A stretch of 64,000 nucleotides of DNA. Source: Corynebacterium pygosceleis (GTDB lineage: Bacteria; Actinomycetota; Actinomycetes; Mycobacteriales; Mycobacteriaceae). The first letter of the stretch is position 1; each line of letters opens with the position of its first letter. The position numbers and the translations under genes were made by a program. The stretch is from the NCBI RefSeq assembly GCF_016595275.2, contig NZ_JAENIQ020000003.1, positions 1 through 64,000 on the forward strand, given 5' to 3'. Of the stretch, positions 26,598-34,512 are shown in pieces. The notes below the pieces were generated by a model that was given only the letters and a program-made list of their open reading frames with translations, searched no databases and was not told the origin of the DNA.

Positions 26598-26612
26598 GTG
26601 TTGTATAAACAC
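26598..26612. promoter_or_regulatory. Inverted repeat over the XRE-ABC operon promoter
   Basis: GTGTT-GTATA-AACAC has perfect 5-bp arms around a centre that reads TATAC on the minus strand, a likely -10. It lies 9 nt before the XRE start codon. It is a candidate operator for the XRE protein itself. Confidence 0.45.
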
Positions 26613-26712
26613 AGCAATATGTCAAGATTTCACTGCGTGATGATGTCTGGACGGGGACACGGTTCCACCGCCCCCGCGTCCGCGATCCCGTGCGCGTCAC
26701 CGGACATCGGTG

Positions 26713-26725
26713 TTCAATGGGGCGC
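26713..26725 (+). promoter_or_regulatory. -10-like box placed for a leaderless start
   Basis: TTCAAT (26713-26718) lies 7 nt before the ATG at 26726. The hexamer is a poor match, but the spacing repeats that of other genes here. Confidence 0.3.
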
Positions 26726-27586
26726 ATGACTGAGAAGACCTTCCCCACGACCGTGACCCTGAACGACGGCAATGAGATACCCCAGCTCGGTTTCGGTGTC
26801 TACAAACTGAAGGAGGAGGAGTGTGTCACCGCGGTCCGGCACGCCATCGAGGTCGGGTACCGGCACATCGACACCGCAGCCATCTACGGCAACGAGGAGC
26901 AGGTCGGCAACGCCATCCGTGACGCCATCGCCGCCGGTGACGTCACCCGTGAGGATCTGTTCATCACCACCAAGGTATGGAATGACCGCCAGGGCACGGA
27001 TGAGACGACCCGCGCCTTCCAGGGCTCACTGTCCAGGCTCGGACTCGACTACGTGGACTGCTATCTCATCCACTGGCCCTGCCCCCGGAAGGGGCTCGCG
27101 GTGGAGACCTTCAACGCGATGGCGAAGATCCAGGGGCTCGGTGCCATCCGTTCCATCGGCGTCTCGAACTTCTACGCCGAGACCCTCGACGAGATCATCT
27201 CCGGGACCGGCATCACCCCCGTGCTCAACCAGATCGAACTGCACCCGGGTTTCTCCCAGTCGGAACTCCGTGAGGTCAACCGCGAGCGGGGGATCGCCAC
27301 CGAGGCATGGTCCCCGATCGGCCGTGGCAGGGGGCTCGACAACCCGGTGATCAGGCGGATCGCCGAGGAACACGACCGGACCCCCGCGCAGGTGATGCTC
27401 CGTTGGCACCTCCAGCTGGGCAACACAGTCATCCCGAAGTCCGCGCACCCGAAGCGGATCAGCGAGAACTTCGACATCTTCGACTTCCATCTCGGGGACC
27501 GTGACATGGAGTGCATCACGTCGTTGGATGATTCGGCCATCGCGGGACGGATCGGCCCTGACCCGCTGACGTTCCCCGAAGAGTGA
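26726..27586 (+). CDS. Aldo/keto reductase
   Basis: A 286-aa NADPH-dependent oxidoreductase of the AKR superfamily, 2,5-diketo-gluconate-reductase-like branch. The catalytic tetrad is visible: Asp in GYRHIDTAAIY, Tyr in the same IYGNE, Lys in FITTKVWND, and His in YLIHWP. Cofactor motifs IPKSAHPKRISEN and SIGVSNF are present. It should reduce aldehydes or ketones in the cytoplasm. The physiological substrate is unknown. The ATG at 26726 gives the standard N-terminus. Its stop overlaps the next gene's GTG (GTGA), so the pair is coupled. Confidence 0.92.
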   Translation: MTEKTFPTTVTLNDGNEIPQLGFGVYKLKEEECVTAVRHAIEVGYRHIDTAAIYGNEEQVGNAIRDAIAAGDVTREDLFITTKVWNDRQGTDETTRAFQGSLSRLGLDYVDCYLIHWPCPRKGLAVETFNAMAKIQGLGAIRSIGVSNFYAETLDEIISGTGITPVLNQIELHPGFSQSELREVNRERGIATEAWSPIGRGRGLDNPVIRRIAEEHDRTPAQVMLRWHLQLGNTVIPKSAHPKRISENFDIFDFHLGDRDMECITSLDDSAIAGRIGPDPLTFPEE

Positions 27587-28368
27587 GCCCCGCACAGGAC
27601 CCCGGCACCCGTCCACTCCATGTCGAGGACCGCGGTGCGGTCAGAGTCATCACACTGGACCGGCCCCGGGTAAGAAATGCCCTCGACGCCGTTCTCTGCG
27701 CGGCACTGACCGAAACCATCCGCACCGCGGGCGAAGAGGGGATACGTCCGGGACACGGGGTCGGGCCCCGGACCCTGCTGCTCCGCGGCACCCCACCGGT
27801 TTTCTGCGCCGGTGCGGACCTCACGCAGGCGCACTCACCCGAGTTCCTCGACGCCCTCGGTGCGCTCCTGGGTGGAATCGTCACCTGTCCGATCCCGGTG
27901 GTCGCCGACATCCAGGGCCCCTGCATCGGTGCCGGTCTGCAACTCGCGTTGGCGAGTGATCTGCGCGTCGTCGGTCCGGACGCCTGGTTCGGACTCCCGC
28001 CCGCTTCACTCGGGATCGCCCTGGATGAGTGGACGGTCGGACGGTGCGTCGATCTCATCGGTGGTTCCCGGGCCCGTGGGCTCATGCTCGGCGGGCTACG
28101 GATGTCCGCCGCCGAGGCTGCCGACTGCGGCTTCGCCACCGTCTCCGGCGACTCCCGGGACGCAGAGGACCTCGCCGGGCGGGTCGCCGCTCTCGCGCCG
28201 TTGTCGGTGCGCCAACTGAAACTCGCGCTCAACGACACCGGATCGGTGCCGGCCGGAACAGGTGCAGCCGCCCGTGAACTCTACGACGCCTGCTGGGCGA
28301 GTTCCGACGCCGAAGAGGCGCGGGCTGCCCGGGCGGAGGGACGGGTCCCGGTGTTCACCGGTCGGTGA
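27583..28368 (+). CDS. Enoyl-CoA hydratase/isomerase (EchA6-like)
   Basis: A 261-aa crotonase-fold protein. The oxyanion-hole segments are VFCAGADLTQ (near 83) and IQGPCIGAGLQLALASDLRV (near 110-125). The usual first catalytic Glu is not obvious: the segment reads SLGIALDEWTVGR. It may therefore be a binding protein or an unusual crotonase, as proposed for M. tuberculosis EchA6, which lies in the same neighbourhood beside accD3. The GTG at 27583 overlaps the AKR stop. Confidence 0.85.
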   Translation: MSPAQDPGTRPLHVEDRGAVRVITLDRPRVRNALDAVLCAALTETIRTAGEEGIRPGHGVGPRTLLLRGTPPVFCAGADLTQAHSPEFLDALGALLGGIVTCPIPVVADIQGPCIGAGLQLALASDLRVVGPDAWFGLPPASLGIALDEWTVGRCVDLIGGSRARGLMLGGLRMSAAEAADCGFATVSGDSRDAEDLAGRVAALAPLSVRQLKLALNDTGSVPAGTGAAARELYDACWASSDAEEARAARAEGRVPVFTGR

Positions 28369-28502
28369 CCCCGCACCGGACTCGGCGACGGGACCGTGAC
28401 CGGTGGTGGCCCGGTTGCCGCCCGCGGGGACCGCGGCCCCGTGGGTCGGGCATCCGGACCGGGGCGTCGACGGTGAATGCACTCAACACGATTCCGCCGG
28501 AT

Positions 28503-28515
28503 TAGAGTTGGCGCC
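28503..28515 (+). promoter_or_regulatory. -10 box placed for a leaderless start
   Basis: TAGAGT (28503-28508) lies 7 nt before the ATG at 28516, with no ribosome site between. Confidence 0.5.
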
Positions 28516-30954
28516 ATGAATATGGATCCAGCGGCCCCCGCTGTCGCCACGACCGGCTACACCACCGGCCCGGAGGGGCTCGACTCCGCGACCGTCCGGG
28601 CGCGGAAGGAATCAGGCCAGGTCAATCACGCGGTACGGCGAACCGGACGCAGCGTCGCGGACATCGTACGGAGCAACGTGTTCACCCGGATCAACGCGAT
28701 TCTCGGTGTTCTGCTGGTCATCGTGCTGTCGACCGGTTCGATCATCAACGCGGCCTTCGGTCTGCTGATCATCGCCAACTCGGCGATCGGCATCATCCAG
28801 GAACTGCGTGCCAAGCGCACCCTGGACAAACTGACGATCCTCGGGGAATCGAAGCCCCGGGTCATCCGTGACGGGAAGGCCACCGAGATCGTCCGCGACG
28901 GGATCGTCCTCGACGACCTCATCGACATCGGGCCGGGGGACCAGATCGTCGTGGACGGCTACGTGCGTTCCGCCGACGGCCTCGAGGTCGACGAGTCCAT
29001 GCTCACCGGGGAATCCGATGCCGTGGCCAAACGGGACGGTGATGAGATCCGGTCGGGCTCCTACGTGACGGCGGGATCCGGGACCTTCCAGGCCACCGCC
29101 ATCGGGGAAGATTCCTACCAGGCGAAACTCATCGCGGAGGCCGGGCGCTTCACCCTGACCAACTCGCAGCTGCTGGACGGAATCAACCGGATCCTCCGGA
29201 TCATCACCTGGCTGCTCGTCCCCACGGGCATCCTCACCGTCTGGACCCAGCTCGGGCGGACGGGCGCCCCCTGGAAGGAAGCCGTGCTGTCGATGGTCGC
29301 GGCTCTCGTCCCCATGGTCCCCGAGGGGCTCGTGCTGATGACCTCCATCGCGTTCGCGGTGGGGGTCGTCCGACTGGGTAAGCGAAAGGCGCTGATCAAC
29401 GAGCTTCCGGCCATCGAGGGACTCGCCCGCGTCGACCTCGTCTGCGCCGACAAGACCGGCACGCTGACCGAGAACCGTATGGAGCTCGACGAGATCGTGC
29501 CCGTGGGGGAGGACGGGGGGACGGAGCTGGCGCGCCGGGTTCTCGCCACCATCGCGGCGGCGGACGGGCACCGGAACGACACCATGCAGGCCATCGCGGA
29601 CGCTGTCCGGGACATCGATCCCGACGAGGTGACCTCGACGGTGTCCTTCGATTCCGCGCGGAAATGGTCCGGAGTCTCAACCGCGGAGTCGGGGGACTGG
29701 GTCCTCGGTGCCCCCGATGTCCTCGTCGCCGACGGGGATCCGGTCCTCGCCGCCGTGGATCCCCACATCGACCGGGGTCTGCGGGTCCTGATGCTCTGCC
29801 GGGCGACCGCGCTCGGGGACGTCTCGGCGTCCCCCGCTGCACCGGGCTGTGCCTCACTGACCCCGTGTGCCCTGGTGGTGCTGAGGCAGAAGATCCGGGA
29901 GGACGCCGAGGAGACACTGGGCTACTTCGCGCGTGAGGGGGTGGAGGTGAAGGTCATATCCGGTGACAACGCCGTCTCCGTCGGTGCCGTCGCCGCGTCG
30001 CTCGGACTGGACGGCAAGGTCGTCGATGCGCGGGAACTGCCCGCGGCTGACGATCCCGACTTCGTTCGGATGGTCGCAGAGGGGACCGTGTTCGGGCGCG
30101 TCACCCCGGAACAGAAACGGGACATGGTCGGTGCCCTCCAGTCCGCGGGGCACACGGTCGCGATGACCGGTGACGGCGTCAACGACGTGCTCGCGTTGAA
30201 GGACGCCTCCATCGGTGTCGCCATGGGATCGGGTTCCCCCGCGACCAGATCGGTCGCACAGGTGGTCCTCCTTGACAACCGTTTCGCCACCCTGCCGCAT
30301 GTCGTCGCCGAAGGACGCCGGGTCATCGGAAACATCGAACGGGTGGCCAATCTCTTCCTGACCAAGACCATCTACTCGATCGTGCTGGCCCTGGTGGTCG
30401 GACTGTTCGGGATCACCTTCCCGTTCCAGCCGATCCATGTGACGATGATCGGCTGGTTCACCATCGGGATACCGGCTTTCATCCTGTCGCTCGCGCCGAA
30501 CCATGAACGCGCCCGACCTGGTTTCGTCTCCCGGGTCCTCCGGCTCGCACTGCCCTCCGGGTTGTTGATCGGGGTGTTCACCGTCGTCTTCTGGATCCTG
30601 GTGAATCCCGGTACCCACGCACCTGAACCGCTGATCCGTCAGGCCGGGACCGCGACGCTCACGGTGACCCTCGTGATGGCACTCTGGGTGCTCGCCGTCG
30701 TCGCCCGTCCCTACCAGTGGTGGAAGATCGCTCTGATCGTCAGCGGTGCCGTCGCCTACGTCGTGATTTTCGCGGTGCAACCGCTCGCACGTCTTCTCTT
30801 CCTCGACGCCTCGAATCCTGAGCTGCTGGTTCGCGCTCTCATCGTCGGTGGTGTCGGCGCCGCCCTGATCGAGGCGTCCTGGTGGATCGGGAGGAAGCGG
30901 TCGGGGGTGCGGCCGGAGGTCTTCGCCTTCGGGGAACGTCCCGTGTCCCGGTGA
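28516..30954 (+). CDS. ctpE: CtpE-like P-type cation ATPase
   Basis: An 812-aa ion pump. Motifs in order: LTGES near 163 (actuator), MVPEGLVLM (membrane helix 4, no CPx heavy-metal motif), [11 protein letters not shown] near 312 (phosphorylated Asp), [15 protein letters not shown], and [21 protein letters not shown] near 550. Eight to ten membrane helices are expected. The PEGL motif and synteny (echA6, then ctpE) point to the actinobacterial CtpE, reported to move Ca2+ in mycobacteria. Substrate by inference only. It is leaderless by the -10 box at 28503. Confidence 0.85.
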   Translation: MNMDPAAPAVATTGYTTGPEGLDSATVRARKESGQVNHAVRRTGRSVADIVRSNVFTRINAILGVLLVIVLSTGSIINAAFGLLIIANSAIGIIQELRAKRTLDKLTILGESKPRVIRDGKATEIVRDGIVLDDLIDIGPGDQIVVDGYVRSADGLEVDESMLTGESDAVAKRDGDEIRSGSYVTAGSGTFQATAIGEDSYQAKLIAEAGRFTLTNSQLLDGINRILRIITWLLVPTGILTVWTQLGRTGAPWKEAVLSMVAALVPMVPEGLVLMTSIAFAVGVVRLGKRKALINELPAIEGLARVDLVCADKTGTLTENRMELDEIVPVGEDGGTELARRVLATIAAADGHRNDTMQAIADAVRDIDPDEVTSTVSFDSARKWSGVSTAESGDWVLGAPDVLVADGDPVLAAVDPHIDRGLRVLMLCRATALGDVSASPAAPGCASLTPCALVVLRQKIREDAEETLGYFAREGVEVKVISGDNAVSVGAVAASLGLDGKVVDARELPAADDPDFVRMVAEGTVFGRVTPEQKRDMVGALQSAGHTVAMTGDGVNDVLALKDASIGVAMGSGSPATRSVAQVVLLDNRFATLPHVVAEGRRVIGNIERVANLFLTKTIYSIVLALVVGLFGITFPFQPIHVTMIGWFTIGIPAFILSLAPNHERARPGFVSRVLRLALPSGLLIGVFTVVFWILVNPGTHAPEPLIRQAGTATLTVTLVMALWVLAVVARPYQWWKIALIVSGAVAYVVIFAVQPLARLLFLDASNPELLVRALIVGGVGAALIEASWWIGRKRSGVRPEVFAFGERPVSR

Positions 30955-31025
30955 CCCGTCCCGGATCCTCCCCAGGGTCGATTCAGGGTGAAAAACGGGC
31001 CGGGGTCGGCCTGGAACTCAAATTC

Positions 31026-31036
31026 GCAAACTTTGC
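31026..31036. promoter_or_regulatory. RamB-like motif
   Basis: GCAAACTTTGC is an odd palindrome that contains the AAACTTTGC core of the known RamB site. In C. glutamicum RamB acts on mctC and other acetate genes. Confidence 0.5.
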
Positions 31037-31197
31037 CACGCCTGAACGTGCGGACGGTGGGGGGTCGTTGCCAAACGGGGAAATTCCTGGTGAGAAACAT
31101 TTATGGGGGTGGGGTGAAAGGTGTGAAGGCGGTAATTCGGGGGAACGGCTTTCACATTGCAACGTGAGCTAGGTAACTTCACACCTACACCTATTTT

Positions 31198-31213
31198 TGT
31201 GATCGCGTGCACA
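31198..31213. promoter_or_regulatory. GlxR (CRP-type) candidate site
   Basis: TGTGA-TCGCGT-GCACA matches the TGTGA-N6-TCACA consensus at 9 of 10 bases. It lies about 145 bp before the mctB start. Confidence 0.55.
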
Positions 31214-31358
31214 TCGGTGGCTGACGGGCCAGTTCCGTCACCACGGGTGGGTCTCCGACAGTGGTGTGCGAAGTGGGAGAGTGGAGCCCTTTCCGGGGCC
31301 CCTCAACCTGAACAGTATCTCCGTCAAAATAAATTACAGAAAGCGAGATGACCCTCAC

Positions 31359-31703
31359 ATGAGTGCAGCCTCGTCCGCCCCGCTGCGGCGCCGGGAGCCC
31401 GGCGCCGCAGAATTCCGGGCAATGCAGAAGGATCCCGAGTTTCTCGACCTCAAGAAGACGTTCCGTGGGTTCGCCTTCCCCATGAGCATCGCGTTCTTCC
31501 TCTGGTACATGTTCTACGTCCTCCTCGCGGTCTACGCGAAGGACTGGATGGGCACTCCGGTGTTCGGCAACGTCAACTGGGGCGTGATCATGGGTCTTCT
31601 CCAGTTCGTCACCACCTTCGCCATCACCTGGATCTACATCAACTTTGCCAACAAGAAGATCGAGCCCAAGGCGGCGGCGATCCGTGAGAGAATGGAAGGC
31701 TAA
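31359..31703 (+). CDS. mctB: DUF485 membrane protein, MctB-like
   Basis: A 114-aa protein with two membrane helices (near 45-66 and 80-102) and conserved basic ends, typical of the DUF485 proteins that precede acetate/pyruvate symporters. It is probably a small partner of MctC, whose gene begins 8 nt after its stop. The ATG at 31359 overlaps the stop of a 4-codon reading frame (31348-31362) that has the better ribosome site. Expression is probably governed by carbon-source regulators whose sites lie upstream. Confidence 0.85.
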   Translation: MSAASSAPLRRREPGAAEFRAMQKDPEFLDLKKTFRGFAFPMSIAFFLWYMFYVLLAVYAKDWMGTPVFGNVNWGVIMGLLQFVTTFAITWIYINFANKKIEPKAAAIRERMEG

Positions 31704-31711
31704 TAACTCTC

Positions 31712-33364
31712 ATGCATAACCTCATCAGTTACTCCGCACAGGAAGTGGGCGGGCAGGCCGGTAATCCGCTCCTGAACATCACCGTCTTCGTCATCTTCAT
31801 CGTCGTCACGATGGGTGTCGTCATCAAGGTGGGCAAGTCCACCAGCGAGGCCTCCGACTTCTACACCGGTGGCGCCAAGTTCTCCGGTAAGCAGAACGGT
31901 CTGGCCATCGCAGGCGATTACCTGTCCGCCGCCTCCTTCCTCGGTATCGTCGGTGCCGTCGCCCTCGCGGGCTACGACGGCTTCCTCTACTCCATCGGCT
32001 TCTTCGTCGCCTGGTTGGTCGCGCTCCTCCTCGTCGCGGAGCCGCTGCGTAACACCGGTAAGTTCACCATGGCCGACGTTCTGTCGTTCCGGTTGAACCA
32101 GAAGCCCGTCCGCATGGCGGCCGCGCTCGGCACCCTCTTCGTCTCGCTCTTCTACCTCATCGCGCAGATGGCCGGTGCCGGTTCCCTGGTCGCCGTCCTG
32201 CTCGATGTCCACGAGAAGTCGCACCAGGCCATCGTCGTCGCCGTCGTCGGTGTCATCATGATCGCCTACGTCCTCTTCGGCGGAATGAAGGGCACGACCT
32301 ACGTCCAGATGATCAAGGCCGTCCTCCTGGTCGGTGGCGTCGGTATCATGACCGCGCTGATCTTCATCAAGGTCGGTTCCTTCCCGACGCTGCTCGACGC
32401 CGCCGTGCAGAAGCACGCCGAGTCCGACTACCTGGCCAGCAAGGGCTACGACGCCCACGCGATCCTGGAGCCCGGCCTCAAGTTCGGCAAGGACAGCATC
32501 ACCAAGATCGACTTCATCTCCCTGGGTCTGACCCTGGTCCTCGGTACGGCCGGTCTCCCGCACGTGCTCATGCGCTTCTACACGGTTCCGACCGCCCGTG
32601 AAGCCCGCCGCTCCGTCACCTGGGCCATCGTCCTCATCGGTGCGTTCTACCTCATGACCCTGATGCTGGGCTACGCCGCAGCCGCCATGGTCGGCCCGGA
32701 CCGCATCCTCGGTGCCCCCGGTGGACAGAACTCCGCTGCGCCGCTGCTCGCCCTCGAACTCGGTGGGTCCTTCTTCATGGCCGCCATCTCGGCCGTGGCG
32801 TTCGCCACCGTGCTCGCGGTTGTCGCGGGTCTCGCCATCACCGCGTCCGCCTCCGTCGCCCACGACATCTACCACTCGATCATCCGCAACGGTGAGTCCA
32901 CCGAAGCGGAGCAGGTCCGGGTCTCCCGGATCACCGTGGTCGTCATCGGCGTCACCGCGATCATCCTCGGCATCCTGGCCATGAGCCAGAACGTCGCCTT
33001 CCTGGTGGCCCTGGCCTTCGCCATCGCCGCCTCGGCCAACCTGCCGACCATCCTGTACTCGCTGTACTGGAAGAAGTTCAACACCACGGGCGCCCTGTGC
33101 TCGATGTACACCGGCCTCATCCTGGCGCTGGTTCTCATCGTCTTCTCCCCGGCCGTGTCCGGTACCCCGTCCTCGATGGTCCCCGACGCCGACTGGTCCT
33201 GGTTCCCGCTGCGCAACCCGGGTCTGGTCTCCATCCCGGCCGCGTTCCTCGCGGGTTACCTCGGCACCATCTTCGGTAAGCCGGACAACCTGGATGATCT
33301 CCAGGCTGAGATGGAGGTCCGTTCGCTCACCGGTGTCGGTGTGGAAGCCGCGGTCGATCACTGA
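31712..33364 (+). CDS. mctC: Sodium:solute symporter for monocarboxylates (MctC-like)
   Basis: A 550-aa secondary transporter of the SSF family with about 13 membrane segments. Diagnostic stretches are SEASDFYTGGAKFSGKQNGLAIAGDYLSAASFLG (the ActP/MctC signature near 48), LGTAGLPHVLMRFYTVPTAREARRS near 275, and AFATVLAVVAGLAITASASVAHD. It should import acetate, propionate and pyruvate. It is co-transcribed with mctB and ends before a hairpin terminator. Confidence 0.92.
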   Translation: MHNLISYSAQEVGGQAGNPLLNITVFVIFIVVTMGVVIKVGKSTSEASDFYTGGAKFSGKQNGLAIAGDYLSAASFLGIVGAVALAGYDGFLYSIGFFVAWLVALLLVAEPLRNTGKFTMADVLSFRLNQKPVRMAAALGTLFVSLFYLIAQMAGAGSLVAVLLDVHEKSHQAIVVAVVGVIMIAYVLFGGMKGTTYVQMIKAVLLVGGVGIMTALIFIKVGSFPTLLDAAVQKHAESDYLASKGYDAHAILEPGLKFGKDSITKIDFISLGLTLVLGTAGLPHVLMRFYTVPTAREARRSVTWAIVLIGAFYLMTLMLGYAAAAMVGPDRILGAPGGQNSAAPLLALELGGSFFMAAISAVAFATVLAVVAGLAITASASVAHDIYHSIIRNGESTEAEQVRVSRITVVVIGVTAIILGILAMSQNVAFLVALAFAIAASANLPTILYSLYWKKFNTTGALCSMYTGLILALVLIVFSPAVSGTPSSMVPDADWSWFPLRNPGLVSIPAAFLAGYLGTIFGKPDNLDDLQAEMEVRSLTGVGVEAAVDH

Positions 33365-33448
33365 CATCGTCTCCACTTCGCACGCTGCCCGGTTGCCACC
33401 CGTGACGGCGGGTGAGCACAACACATCACGGCAGTAGAACAAGACGGC

Positions 33449-33492
33449 GGCCCCGTCCACCTGAACCCGAGAAATTGGGGGTGGACGGGGCC
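33449..33492 (+). terminator. Terminator of mctBC overlapping the next promoter
   Basis: GGCCCCGTCCACC (33449-33461) pairs with GGTGGACGGGGCC (33480-33492) around 18 nt. No T-run follows. The -35 of the next gene (TTGGGG, 33475-33480) begins in the loop and reaches the 3' arm. Confidence 0.65.
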
Positions 33493-33503
33493 GTCGGTAT
33501 CAT
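33475..33503 (+). promoter_or_regulatory. Promoter of the serine-hydrolase-like gene, leaderless
   Basis: TTGGGG (33475-33480), a 17-bp spacer, TATCAT (33498-33503), then 7 nt to the ATG at 33511. Confidence 0.55.
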
Positions 33504-33510
33504 GTCCGAC

Positions 33511-34404
33511 ATGGTTGATCATCCCGTCGGACCCCCGAACGGTCCGAGCGGACGGCGCGACCGTTGGCGGCGGACAGGACGCATGATGCCGGTCATCGTC
33601 GCAGTGGGCTGTCTTCTCTCACTTCCCTTCCTCCCGGCCGTCGGTGACGACGGGGGACACGCCGGAGGTCAGCGTGGCCGGGAATCAGCGGTCGCCCCCG
33701 ACGGTGCACAGACCTCGAACGTGAGCCTCTCCATGGAGGATCTCGGGGGTTTCACCGAGAATGCGACGGGCTCGCAGGTGTCGTTCACCCGGCTGTCCGA
33801 CGGATGGCACACAGGCACAGCGACGGAGCGGTACGCCCGTCCCGCACTCAGCCTGATCAAGCTCTACATCGCCGACTACGTTCTCCGGTACGGAAGACCC
33901 ACCGACAAGCTGGCGGCGGTGGAGATGATCCGCTCCTCCGACGATGATCTCGCCGACGAACTCTGGGAACGGTATCCCCGCGCCATCGACGTCACCGCCA
34001 GGGACTACGGTCTGCTGTCGACCCGTTCCGACGAGAAATGGGGTTACAGCGTCACCTCCACCTACGACGTCGTCTCGTTCATCCGGCAGAAGCTGGAGAC
34101 CGACCGCATGTCACCCATCCTCACCGCGATGATCCAGGCCGACGACTACGCCGCCGACGGGTACCCGCAGGATTTCGGGACGGCGGTTCTCCCCGGTGCC
34201 GTCGGGACCAAGTGGGGATGGTCGAACGACCACCTCCTGCACTCGTCGGTGACATTCGGTGACGATTTCGTCGCGGCCGCCGCCGTCTACGGATCCGCTG
34301 AGGATCTCACCGCGCTGGTGGACACACAGTTGGACGGTCTCGTCCGGGAAGACGCCGACGGTGCCGCACGGATCTCCGGACACCGGCTGGAGATCGACGG
34401 GTAG
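33511..34404 (+). CDS. Serine-hydrolase/beta-lactamase-fold-like exported protein
   Basis: A 297-aa protein with a single N-terminal membrane helix (near 25-43, MMPVIVAVGCLLSLPFLPAV) and an extracytoplasmic domain. SLIK near residue 114 looks like the SxxK nucleophile motif of class A beta-lactamase/PBP-like folds. SSDDD near 140 stands where SDN would be, and GTKWGW near 230 could replace KTG. These departures mean activity is uncertain. Alternative ATGs at 33502 and upstream are less likely given the promoter position. Co-regulation with neighbours is not evident. Confidence 0.65.
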   Translation: MVDHPVGPPNGPSGRRDRWRRTGRMMPVIVAVGCLLSLPFLPAVGDDGGHAGGQRGRESAVAPDGAQTSNVSLSMEDLGGFTENATGSQVSFTRLSDGWHTGTATERYARPALSLIKLYIADYVLRYGRPTDKLAAVEMIRSSDDDLADELWERYPRAIDVTARDYGLLSTRSDEKWGYSVTSTYDVVSFIRQKLETDRMSPILTAMIQADDYAADGYPQDFGTAVLPGAVGTKWGWSNDHLLHSSVTFGDDFVAAAAVYGSAEDLTALVDTQLDGLVREDADGAARISGHRLEIDG

Positions 34405-34444
34405 CGGATCCCGGGTGTGCGTCGGGGTCCGCCATCCGGTGCCC

Positions 34445-34450
34445 TATCAT
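34445..34450 (+). promoter_or_regulatory. -10 box of the antiporter gene
   Basis: TATCAT, about 63 nt before the TTG start at 34513. Confidence 0.4.
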
Positions 34451-34512
34451 TGGTGCGGTCAACGCGTGCACCAGTCGCCCCGTCCGGGGGCCCGATCACA
34501 CGAAGGTAGAAG

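Larger units (their letters stand above)
30955..31358. other. 404-bp regulatory region before mctBC
   Basis: No gene. It holds candidate binding sites for carbon-source regulators (RamB-like at 31026-31036, GlxR-like at 31198-31213) and several G-runs such as TGGGGGGT that resemble RamA half-sites. I could not fix the -10/-35 with confidence. Confidence 0.55.

Noticed and set aside
31700..33460. Minus-strand open frame opposite mctC (586 codons)
   Set aside because: Acidic low-complexity antisense of a membrane transporter.
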